Position numbers and translations under genes: made by a program
Shown here: positions 6,801 through 13,039 of the stretch, piece by piece
Position numbering within the stretch: the first letter of the stretch is position 1
Layout: each line of letters starts with the position of its first letter
The notes under the pieces: generated by a model
Seen by the model: the letters and a program-made list of their open reading frames with translations, nothing else
Databases searched by the model: none
What the model was told of the DNA's origin: nothing
NCBI GenBank assembly: GCA_003519485.1
Contig: DOWQ01000443.1
Location: forward strand, 1 to 13,039
DNA from: Streptomyces sp.
GTDB taxonomy: Bacteria; Actinomycetota; Actinomycetes; Streptomycetales; Streptomycetaceae
Length of the DNA stretch: 13,039 nucleotides
Direction: 5' to 3'

Positions 6801-7520
6801 CTACTCCTCGCCCGCCAGGGTCAGCCCGCGCAGCTTCTGCCCGGCGTACCAGGTCGCGCCCGCCGTGACTGCCGCCAGCAGGACCACCGCCAGCGGCAGT
6901 CCGACGTCGGACACGACCAGCCCGCCGTCGGCGGTCTTCTGCCCGAGGGCCAGTGCCCACTGCTGGACACTGAGGGTCCGGGCGCCCGCCACCAGGCTGC
7001 CGAAGAGCGACTCCCACACCAGCGCGTAGACGAGGCCGACGACGACCGCGTGCCGGGTGAGGGTACCGAGCAGCAGGAACATCGCGCTGTACGCCACCGA
7101 GGCCACCGCGGCGGAGACGGCGTAGGCGACCGCGATCCCCTGGCTGTTGCCGTTGAGGATGAGACCGGCGAGCAGCGTGGGCAGCGCCGAGAAGACGACG
7201 GTGACGCCGATCGCCACCAGCAGCTTGGTGAAGATGAGCGTCGGCCGCTTCACGGGCTTGGCCAGCAGATAGACGATCGAGCCGTCGTCGATCTCCGGCC
7301 CGATCGCGCCCGTACCGGCGATGACGCCGATCAGCGGCACCATCGTGGCGAGTGCGAAGCCGCCCAGGACATCGGCGGCGATCTGGTCGTCGGCCCCGGT
7401 CAGCAGCCGTACCGCCAGCGAGATGACCAGCAGCAGGGCGGGCAGGATGAAGAGGATCAGTGCCCGGCGGCGGCCGAGCACTGCCCGGTAGGTGAGCCGG
7501 GCGACCGTGGAGTTGTACAT
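6801..7520 (-). CDS. ABC-2 family transporter permease (second of operon)
   Basis: The 239-residue membrane protein has about six hydrophobic helices (roughly 20-40, 52-74, 98-122, 128-152, 156-178, 204-226). It carries the ABC-2 permease signature between helices 2 and 3 (GPEIDDGSIVYLLAKPVKR, 74-92). It should form the membrane channel driven by the ATPase encoded just upstream. I chose ATG at 7518-7520 (MYNSTVARLT) because a Shine-Dalgarno AAGGAG precedes it by 9 nt. A TTG 18 nt earlier, also in frame, is less likely. It starts 30 nt after the ATPase stop and is the last gene of the four-gene minus-strand operon, facing the hairpin at 6726-6758. Substrate unknown. Related proteins include NosY-type permeases and antibiotic exporters. 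Confidence 0.88.
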   Translation of the reverse strand: MYNSTVARLTYRAVLGRRRALILFILPALLLVISLAVRLLTGADDQIAADVLGGFALATMVPLIGVIAGTGAIGPEIDDGSIVYLLAKPVKRPTLIFTKLLVAIGVTVVFSALPTLLAGLILNGNSQGIAVAYAVSAAVASVAYSAMFLLLGTLTRHAVVVGLVYALVWESLFGSLVAGARTLSVQQWALALGQKTADGGLVVSDVGLPLAVVLLAAVTAGATWYAGQKLRGLTLAGEE

Positions 7521-7550
7521 CGGTTCGGGCTCCTTCAAGCCGCTGGGCCG

Positions 7551-8468
7551 CTAAGCCGCTACGAGGTAGGAGAAGACGCTCTCCAGGGACTCGTCGGAGG
7601 GCGAGACCGTGAGGAGCCGGATGCCGTGCTCGCGGGCGACCCGCGGCAGCAGCTCGGTGAAGCGGAGGAAGTCGACGGCCTGGACGCGCAGGGCCTGCTC
7701 CGCGCGGTCGATCTCGATCCCCGCCGTGGACGGGTCGGCGATCAGCGCGGCGGCCAGGGCCCGGTCGTCGCTGGACCGTACGAGATAGCGGTGCGGCCGG
7801 TCCGTCATCAGCCGGCGGATCTTCCGGAAGTCGCCGGAGGCGGCGTGCCGGCCGGCGACGATCACCTCGATGTGGCCGGCCAGCTGCTCGACCTCCTCCA
7901 GGATGTGCGAGGAGAACAGGACGGTCCGGCCGTCGTCACCCATCCGCCGCAGCAGCTCCATCAGCTGCATCCGCTGCCGCGGGTCCATGCCGTTGAACGG
8001 CTCGTCGAGCAGCAGCACGGCCGGCTCGTGGACCAGCGCGGACGCCATCTTCACCCGCTGCCGCATGCCCTTGCTGTACGTGGAGATCCTGCGGTCCCGC
8101 GCGTACTCCATCTCGACGGTGGCGAGCGCCGCCCGCGCCGCGCCGGCCGGGTCGGGCAGGCCGTGCAGCTCGGCGTTGGCGAGCACGAACTCCTGCCCCG
8201 TCAGGAAGTCGTACATCGCCTCGCGTTCGGGGACGATGCCGACCCGGCGGTACGTCCGCTCGTTGCGCCAGACCGTGGCGGCGTCGAGGGTGACGGTGCC
8301 GGTCGAGGGGGCGAGGAAGCCGCCCATCATGTTGATGAGGGTGGACTTGCCCGCGCCGTTGGGGCCGAGCAGCCCGGTCACGCCGGGGCCGATCGTCATG
8401 GTGATGTCGTTGACGGCGACGACGTTGCCGAACCAGCGCGAGACGTTGTCGATGTTGAGGGTGGTCAC
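7551..8468 (-). CDS. ABC transporter ATP-binding protein (second of operon)
   Basis: The 305-residue ATPase has the full set of nucleotide-binding motifs: Walker A GPNGAGKST (35-43), a Q-loop segment VPERE with Glu rather than Gln, signature YSKGM (131-135) in place of LSGGQ, Walker B VLLLDEP (151-157) with catalytic Glu156, and His188 in the H-loop. These variants are common in ABC-2 exporters of the CcmA/NatA/BcrA type. A C-terminal domain of about 90 residues follows, as in other members. GTG at 8466-8468 overlaps the stop of the preceding permease gene in GTGA, so the two are translationally coupled. A longer in-frame extension upstream lies antisense-frame inside the permease gene and is not credible. 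It likely pairs with the 239-residue permease downstream. Confidence 0.92.
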   Translation of the reverse strand: MTTLNIDNVSRWFGNVVAVNDITMTIGPGVTGLLGPNGAGKSTLINMMGGFLAPSTGTVTLDAATVWRNERTYRRVGIVPEREAMYDFLTGQEFVLANAELHGLPDPAGAARAALATVEMEYARDRRISTYSKGMRQRVKMASALVHEPAVLLLDEPFNGMDPRQRMQLMELLRRMGDDGRTVLFSSHILEEVEQLAGHIEVIVAGRHAASGDFRKIRRLMTDRPHRYLVRSSDDRALAAALIADPSTAGIEIDRAEQALRVQAVDFLRFTELLPRVAREHGIRLLTVSPSDESLESVFSYLVAA

Positions 8469-9463
8469 AGCCCGACCTTCCGGTAGCGGCGCATCAGCAG
8501 TCCGTACGAGCCCGCGATCAGCCCGAGCACGACCGCGAGACAGACGAGTCCGGCGAGCGTGCCGGGCGGCCCGTAACCGCCGGGGAAGGCGGAAGTCGCG
8601 CCGAGGAACTGCGTCTGCACGCCGTCGATGAGGGTGACCGGCGAGAACAGGCCGAGCCAGCCGACGGCGTCGGTGCCGCCCTGCTCCTCGGCGATCGCCT
8701 GAACGGTGCTCACCGCGCCGTACGAAATGGTCATCAGCGCGATGACGGCGGCCACCCCGAAGCCGCGGCGCGGCGTGAGCGCCGCCACGACCAGGCCGAC
8801 GCCGGCGAAGAGCACGGACAGCAGCGCCACGGACACCAACCCCTGTGCGAACCCCTTCGTCTGGTCCGCGAAGTCGAACTTCGCGAGCAGCGCGCCGACG
8901 TAGAGGACGACGAGCGGCGCGGCGGTGAGGAGGAACATCGCCGAGGCCAGCGCGGCGTACTTCGACACCACGTAGTCCACACGTTCGACCGGGCGGGAGA
9001 AGTAGAGCGGCACCGTACGGAAGCGCAGGTCGCGGGAGACCGACTGGGGCGCCTGTGCGGCGAGGAAGAGCGCGATGACGGTCTGCAGGTAGAGCGCGTA
9101 CCGCGTGTACTCCAGCGGCAGGTCCTTGGCGCCGGTGGTGACGGCGACCGCCACGATGATGCCCGCCGGCAGGCACATCACGGCGAACAGCAGCATCGGC
9201 AGCACCTTGGACTTGGCCGAGCGGCCGAAGCCGTACGCGCCGCGCAGGCTCTGCGAGAAGAGCGAGCGCCGGGCGTACGCGCGGCCGAGGCGCGGGCCGT
9301 CGTAGTTGCGGTAGCCGATGTTGTGGATACGGGTCGGGTCGGCGGCGGTTGCCCCCGCGGCCGTGGCCGTGGCCGTGGCAAGCTCCGTTCCGGAGGCTCC
9401 CGGAGCCCCGGATGCTCCCGAGGCTCCGGAGGCCGCCGGTCCGGTCGTGGTCTCAGGCGGCAT
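8465..9463 (-). CDS. ABC-2 family transporter permease (first of operon)
   Basis: The 332-residue protein has about six predicted helices (near 87-108, 122-138, 168-192, 208-229, 234-256, 302-324). The ABC-2 signature region SRDLRFRTVPLYFSRPVER (143-161) lies between helices 2 and 3. The first ~42 residues are low complexity (repeated ASG and AT units) and probably form a flexible cytoplasmic tail. The conserved part begins near IHNIGYRNYDGPRLGR (46-61). ATG at 9461-9463 is chosen for the strong Shine-Dalgarno GGAGGT 7 nt upstream (9471-9476 on the plus strand). The gene overlaps the preceding ATPase gene by 11 nt and the following one by 4 nt, a tightly packed operon. Substrate unknown. Confidence 0.88.
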   Translation of the reverse strand: MPPETTTGPAASGASGASGAPGASGTELATATATAAGATAADPTRIHNIGYRNYDGPRLGRAYARRSLFSQSLRGAYGFGRSAKSKVLPMLLFAVMCLPAGIIVAVAVTTGAKDLPLEYTRYALYLQTVIALFLAAQAPQSVSRDLRFRTVPLYFSRPVERVDYVVSKYAALASAMFLLTAAPLVVLYVGALLAKFDFADQTKGFAQGLVSVALLSVLFAGVGLVVAALTPRRGFGVAAVIALMTISYGAVSTVQAIAEEQGGTDAVGWLGLFSPVTLIDGVQTQFLGATSAFPGGYGPPGTLAGLVCLAVVLGLIAGSYGLLMRRYRKVGL

Positions 9464-10451
9464 CGCGGCCACCTCCGTTCTGCCCGGCCGGGCGGTCTGC
9501 GCGCTGGGGGGCCTGGTCGTCGTCGGAGCGGAAGACCTCCGAGATGTGGTGCCGGCGCTGTTCCATGCGCACCAGCCCGAGCCCCAGGTCGGCGACGGTG
9601 TCGCGGACCGTGTCGTACGTACGGTCGCCGTCGGCCTCCAGGAGCAGCACCCGGCCGGCGCCGGGGGCGCGTCCACCCGCCCGCACCTTTACGCCCGCGC
9701 GGTCCAGCGCCTCGGTGAGCGCGGCCGTGCCGTCGGGGTGCCGGTCGGTGTCCGTGACCTCGACCGCGAGGGTCGCGGTGGCCTGGGTGAAGTCGCTGGT
9801 GGAGCTGGACCGGAGCAGCGCGCCGCCGTCGATGACGACGACGTGGTCGCAGATCCGTTCCAACTCGCCGAGCAGGTGCGAGGTGACCAGGACCGAGATG
9901 CCGAAGTCGGTATGGACCCGGCGGATCAGCGCGAGCATCTCGTCGCGGCCGACCGGGTCGAGGCCGTTGGTCGGTTCGTCGAGGAGGACCAGCCGCGGGT
10001 CGTGGACGAGCGCCTGTGCGAGCTTGACGCGCTGCTTCATGCCGGTCGAGTAGCCGCCGATGGGCCGGTACCGCTCCTCGTAGAGGCCGACGTGGCGCAG
10101 GGTGTCGGCGGTCCGCTCGCGGGCGGCGTTCGGCGGCAGCCCGGACATCCGCGCCATGTGGACGACGAATTCGGTGGCCGAGACGTCCGGTGGCAGACAG
10201 TCGTGCTCGGGCATGTAGCCGACGCTCTCCCGGATGGCGCCGCCCTCGGTGGCGACGTCGAGTCCGAGCACGGCGGCGCTGCCCTCGGTGGCGGGGGACA
10301 GCCCGAGCAGGATCTTGATCAGTGTGGACTTACCGGCCCCGTTGGCGCCCACCAGCCCGGTCACACCCGGCGCGATGGTCATGGAGAGCCGGTCGAGCGC
10401 GGTCACCCGGGGGAACCGCTTGCTGAGGCTTTCGGTCGCGATCACAGTCAC
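9453..10451 (-). CDS. ABC transporter ATP-binding protein (first of operon)
   Basis: The 332-residue ATPase shows Walker A GANGAGKST (35-43), Q-loop region YMPEHD (79-84) with Glu, signature YSTGM (134-138), Walker B LVLLDEP (154-160) with Glu159, and His192 in the H-loop. The tail after ~310 is hydrophilic and Gly/Ala/Asp-rich. GTG at 10449-10451 is chosen because TANNNT (TACCGT, complement of 10459-10464) lies 7 nt before it. The second GTG at 10443-10445 is an alternative. A much longer open frame upstream overlaps the divergent hydrolase gene and is not real. It is the first gene of the operon and probably pairs with the overlapping 332-residue permease. It shares the ABC-2 exporter style of the second ATPase. 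Confidence 0.92.
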   Translation of the reverse strand: MTVIATESLSKRFPRVTALDRLSMTIAPGVTGLVGANGAGKSTLIKILLGLSPATEGSAAVLGLDVATEGGAIRESVGYMPEHDCLPPDVSATEFVVHMARMSGLPPNAARERTADTLRHVGLYEERYRPIGGYSTGMKQRVKLAQALVHDPRLVLLDEPTNGLDPVGRDEMLALIRRVHTDFGISVLVTSHLLGELERICDHVVVIDGGALLRSSSTSDFTQATATLAVEVTDTDRHPDGTAALTEALDRAGVKVRAGGRAPGAGRVLLLEADGDRTYDTVRDTVADLGLGLVRMEQRRHHISEVFRSDDDQAPQRADRPAGQNGGGRDAA

Positions 10452-10458
10452 GTCATCG

Positions 10459-10490
10459 ACGGTAGTGTCGCCCGCCGCGCCGGTCGTCAG
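10459..10490 (-). promoter_or_regulatory. Predicted leaderless promoter of the ABC operon
   Basis: Reading the minus strand, TACCGT (10464-10459) fits TANNNT and ends 7 nt before the GTG start. CTGACG (10490-10485), a possible -35, lies 20 nt upstream. There is no Shine-Dalgarno sequence. The divergent hydrolase gene starts at 10614, so both promoters share this 160-nt region. An ACTCC-A-GGAGT inverted repeat at 10515-10525 and an AGGGG/CCCCT stem (10536-10551) also lie there. Confidence 0.4.
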
Positions 10491-10613
10491 CCCTGACGGC
10501 TGTATCGGCGTCAGACTCCAGGAGTACGAACCCGTAGGGGGCCGTACCCCTTTGCTGTTACCGGCGGTATCTTCGGACCTCCGGGGACCACCCCACCAAG
10601 GGAATGGAGCCGC

Positions 10614-11527
10614 ATGATCGACGGAGCGCGGGAGAGCTGGGTACGGATCGCGGAGGGCGTACGGCTGTGCGTGGCCGAACTGGGTGAGGCCGACCCGAGC
10701 CGGCCGACCGTGGTGCTCCTGCACGGCTACCCGGACAGCAAGGAGGTGTGGTCCGAGGTCGGGCGGCGGCTCGCGGAGCACTTCCATGTCGTGCTGTACG
10801 ACGTGCGCGGCTGCGGCCGTTCGTCGGCGCCGAAACCGCTGCGCGGCGGCTTCACGCTGGAGAAGCTGACCGGCGACTTCCTCGCGGTCGTGGACGCCGT
10901 CAGCCCGGACCGGCCGGTGCATCTCGTCGGCCACGACTGGGGCTCGGTACAGGGCTGGGAGTTCGCCACCGTCCCGGCGACCGAGGGCCGTATCGCCTCC
11001 TTCACCAGCGTCTCCGGCCCCTCCCTCGACCACTTCGGGCACTGGATCACCCGGCGGCTGAGGCGGCCGGTCAGCGCGCGCGGCGTCGGCGAGGTGCTGA
11101 ACCAGGGCGTCAAGTCCTGGTACATCTACGCGCTGCACACCCCCGTACTGCCCGAGCGGCTCTGGCACGGGTCGCTCGGCAGGCAGTGGCCGAAAATCCT
11201 GCGCCGGCTGGAGAAGGTGCCCGCCGACGACTACCCGACGCCCTCGCTGCCGCGGGACGCCTCGCACGGCGCCTGGCTGTACCGGGACAACATCCGTGCC
11301 CGCCTCCGCAGGCCCCGCGCGGACGCCCACGCCCATGTCCCCGTACAGCTGGTCACGCCGACCGGCGACGCCTTCCTGTCCGAACGGCTTACGACGACCT
11401 GGACCGCTGGGTGCCGGAGTTGGTGCGCCGCCGCGTGACCGCCAAGCACTGGGTGCCGCGCACCCGGCCGCAGCAGCTGGCCGACTGGATCACGGAGTTC
11501 GTCGCCGGCCGGACCACGGCCGGCTGA
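10614..11527 (+). pseudogene. Alpha/beta hydrolase, epoxide-hydrolase (EphD) N-domain-like, frameshifted
   Basis: The first frame (from ATG 10614, GGAG at 10606-10609) encodes an alpha/beta hydrolase resembling the N-terminal domain of EphD-type proteins. It has HGYPDS (37-42, oxyanion region), YDVRGCGRSS, and GHDWG (106-110) with nucleophile Asp108 as in epoxide hydrolases. Near nt 11388-11390 the homology moves to another frame. The sequence reads CGG CTT ACG, whereas adding one base would give a leucine codon followed by TAC GAC GAC CTG GAC and on to the stop at 11525-11527. The second frame supplies the catalytic histidine region (AKHWVPRTRPQQLADWI, His at 11447-11449). Without correction the protein ends at 11438 with an unrelated tail and lacks that His. 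Repaired length would be about 304 residues, with no fused reductase domain. The cause may be a real mutation or a sequencing error. No standard slippery heptamer is present. Confidence 0.78.
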
Positions 11528-11649
11528 GCCGCTCCGTACGCCGACCGGCTCGCGCTCGTCCTGCGGGCGCGCCCTACGCGTCCCACGGGCACCCCGTGCG
11601 TGCCCGTGCGTGCCGCCCAAGGCCCCGGAGCATCGCCGGCAGCGCGCCG

Positions 11650-11662
11650 TAGGCTCTGTGGC
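11650..11662 (+). promoter_or_regulatory. Predicted leaderless -10 element of the luciferase-like gene
   Basis: TAGGCT (11650-11655) matches TANNNT and is followed by 7 nt and then ATG at 11663. There is no Shine-Dalgarno sequence. This arrangement decides the start between ATG 11663 and an upstream in-frame GTG at 11600. Confidence 0.45.
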
Positions 11663-12565
11663 ATGAGTCTGTGCCTGAGCACCGTGATCCTGCCCGTACG
11701 CCGCTGGCACGACGGAGGCCGTGACCAGTGGACGCGCGCCGAGGAGCTGGGCTTCCACACCGCGTACACGTACGACCATCTGTCCTGGCGCACCTTCCGC
11801 GACGGCCCGTGGTTCGGCGCGGTGCCGACGCTGACCGCCGCCGCGGCGGCCACCGGGCGGCTGCGGCTGGGAACCCTCGTGACGTCGCCCAACTTCCGGC
11901 ATCCCGTCACCCTCGCCAAGGAACTGATCTCGCTGGACGACATCTCCGGCGGCCGGATCACCCTCGGCATCGGGGCCGGCGGCAGCGGCTTCGACGCCAC
12001 GGCGCTCGGCCAGGAGCCGTGGACGCCGCGCGGACGGGCCGACCGGTTCGCCGAGTTCGTACCGCTGCTCGACCGGCTGCTCACCGAGCCCGTCGTCAGC
12101 CACGCCGGCACCCACTACTCGGCCGACGAGGTCCGCAACATCCCCGGGTGCGTGCAGCGTCCCCGGCTGCCCTTCGCCGTCGCCGCCACCGGGCCGCGCG
12201 GGCTCGCGCTGGCCGCACGGCACGGGCAGGCGTGGGTGACGACGGGCGATCCCAAGGTCTCCGAGACAGGCACCCCGGAGCAGTCCCGGCAGGCCGTCCG
12301 CCGCCAGCTCGAGAAGCTCGGCGAGGCGTGCGCCACCATCGGGCGGGACGCGGCCGAGCTGGACAAGGTCCTGCTCACCGGCTTCACACCGGACGGCGGC
12401 CGGCCGCTGGAGTCGCTCGACGCCTTCGTGGACTTCGCCGGCCGGCACGCCGAGCTCGGCATCACCCAGATCGCGGTCCACGCTCCGATCCCGGATTCCG
12501 ACTTCGCAGCCGACCAGACCGTCTTCGAACGGATCGCCACGGAAGCCCTCGGCCAGCTCGCCTGA
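11663..12565 (+). CDS. Luciferase-like monooxygenase family protein (probably F420-dependent oxidoreductase)
   Basis: The 300-residue protein belongs to the bacterial luciferase-like TIM-barrel family, many actinobacterial members of which use coenzyme F420. Recognisable blocks are WTRAEELGFHTAYTYDHLSW (23-42), a loop with TLVTSPNFRHP (71-81), and GGRITLGIGAGGSGFDATALG (96-116), which lies at the cofactor site. Later VAATGPRGLALAARHG and the C-terminal GITQIAVHAP follow the family pattern. Its physiological substrate cannot be read from sequence. ATG 11663 is preferred over an in-frame GTG 63 nt upstream because homology begins at SLCLSTVILPV and a TANNNT lies 7 nt upstream. It is separated from the broken hydrolase by 135 nt and is probably transcribed alone. 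FMN rather than F420 is possible. Confidence 0.88.
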   Translation: MSLCLSTVILPVRRWHDGGRDQWTRAEELGFHTAYTYDHLSWRTFRDGPWFGAVPTLTAAAAATGRLRLGTLVTSPNFRHPVTLAKELISLDDISGGRITLGIGAGGSGFDATALGQEPWTPRGRADRFAEFVPLLDRLLTEPVVSHAGTHYSADEVRNIPGCVQRPRLPFAVAATGPRGLALAARHGQAWVTTGDPKVSETGTPEQSRQAVRRQLEKLGEACATIGRDAAELDKVLLTGFTPDGGRPLESLDAFVDFAGRHAELGITQIAVHAPIPDSDFAADQTVFERIATEALGQLA

Positions 12566-12578
12566 TACGGCTGCCGGT

Positions 12579-12606
12579 GGCAGCTGTGACGACTGTGACA
12601 GCCGCC
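12579..12606 (+). terminator. Possible terminator hairpin after the luciferase-like gene
   Basis: GGCAGCTGT (12579-12587) can pair with ACAGCCGCC (12598-12606) with one mismatch and a 10-nt loop, 13 nt after the stop. No T tract follows. CGGCTGCCG also recurs just before and just after it, giving alternative pairings. Moderate to low support. Confidence 0.4.
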
Positions 12607-12758
12607 GGTGTCGGCTGCCGTGCCGGTGCAGGATCGTTGTGGCGAAGAGAGCGCAAGCAGGCACGGGAGTCGTAGGGTGGCACGCCGCTGACCGGCCGTG
12701 CCGCTCCTCTGCGCGCCCCGTCGCACGCCTGTGCGCGCCGATGCGGGAGAATGGAGGC

Positions 12759-13039
12759 GTGACCTCAGCTACCGAGCGGCCGGAGCCGCACCACCCGGAT
12801 CCGGCCGCCCCCGACGCCCCGGCCACCGCCGCCTCCCGGCCCTTACGGCTGATCGCCACCGACCTCGACGGCACCCTGCTCCGGGACGACAAGACCGTCT
12901 CGGACCGTACGATCGCGGCCCTCGCCGCCGCCGAGCAGGCCGGCGTCGAGGTGTTCTTCGTCACCGGCCGCCCCGCCCGCTGGATGGACGTCGTCAGCGG
13001 CCACGTGCACGGCCACGGGCTCGCCATCTGCGCCAATGG
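12759..13039 (+). CDS. HAD-superfamily phosphatase, Cof-like, 5' part (runs off window)
   Basis: A frame from GTG 12759 stays open to the window end, giving 93 complete codons. After a Pro/Ala/Glu-rich N-terminal tail (about 28 residues) comes LRLIATDLDGTLLRDDKTVSDRT, which contains HAD motif I (DLDGT), and then VFFVTGRPARW with motif II Thr. This matches the HAD-IIB gene at 4829 closely (LIATDLDGTLLRED, TVS.R), so the two are paralogues. A hexamer GAGAAT at 12747-12752 followed by GGAGGC could act as a -10 or as a Shine-Dalgarno (GGAGG, 12753-12757). The latter lies only 1 nt from the GTG, too close for normal use, so a leaderless start is possible. The cap domain and motifs III-IV lie outside the window. 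Confidence 0.85.
   Translation, partial: MTSATERPEPHHPDPAAPDAPATAASRPLRLIATDLDGTLLRDDKTVSDRTIAALAAAEQAGVEVFFVTGRPARWMDVVSGHVHGHGLAICAN

Noticed and set aside
7050..8486. Plus-strand frame of 478 codons
   Set aside because: Antisense shadow of the second ATPase and permease genes. Composition is Gly/Asp/Gln/Arg-rich with no domain.
9318..10496. Plus-strand frame of 392 codons
   Set aside because: Antisense shadow of the first ATPase, which shows all ABC motifs on the minus strand.
11382..11395. Programmed -1 frameshift in the hydrolase gene
   Set aside because: The required slip would reuse T11390, but the local sequence CGG CTT ACG is not an X XXY YYZ slippery heptamer and no pseudoknot is evident. 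A lost base is simpler.
11231..13036. Minus-strand frame of 601 codons
   Set aside because: It lies opposite the hydrolase end, the luciferase-like gene and the second HAD gene, which have recognisable motifs.

Overview
The window looks like a piece of a Streptomyces (or close Streptomycetaceae) chromosome core. GC is very high, codons almost always end in G or C, GTG starts are common, and the gene content matches a streptomycete housekeeping neighbourhood: CopC/CopD-like protein, Tat-exported DyP peroxidase, prephenate dehydratase, seryl-tRNA synthetase, HAD phosphatase. I see no insertion sequence, integrase, CRISPR array, tRNA or rRNA.

Layout. (1) 1-1932, plus strand: the 3' end of a CopC/CopD-type membrane copper protein, overlapping a DyP-type peroxidase with a twin-arginine signal (dtpA). 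(2) 1987-2922: pheA (phenylalanine biosynthesis). (3) 2923-3554: a long non-coding, relatively AT-rich gap with a cluster of DnaA boxes, three of them perfect. (4) 3555-5668: serS, overlapping a Cof-like HAD phosphatase gene by 4 nt. (5) 5900-6634: a gene for a phage-antirepressor-like DNA-binding protein with a C-terminal coiled coil of four exact heptads. A further perfect DnaA box and a 21-bp palindrome lie inside it, in a patch of A/T-ending codons. (6) 6635-6800: a convergent gap with four copies of CATGAGC at 14-15 nt spacing running into a 14-bp hairpin terminator. (7) 10451-6801, minus strand: a compact four-gene operon, ATPase-permease-ATPase-permease, of ABC-2 family transporters with overlapping or nearly abutting genes. 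(8) 10614-11527, plus: an EphD-like alpha/beta hydrolase broken by a 1-nt frameshift just before its catalytic histidine. (9) 11663-12565: an F420-type luciferase-like oxidoreductase. (10) 12759 to the end: the 5' part of a second Cof-like HAD phosphatase, paralogous to the one after serS.

How the genes work together. CopC/CopD and DtpA belong to extracellular copper and haem oxidative chemistry at the cell envelope. The serS-HAD pair is translationally coupled. The ABC operon probably makes one or two exporters or membrane-remodelling transporters of unknown substrate. The most notable non-coding element is the DnaA-box cluster between pheA and serS. It resembles the datA-like titration clusters described near oriC in S. 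coelicolor, and from memory the one called D78 may be this locus. Several genes (serS, the first ABC ATPase, the luciferase-like gene) carry a TANNNT hexamer 6-7 nt before the start codon and no Shine-Dalgarno sequence, which suggests leaderless mRNAs.
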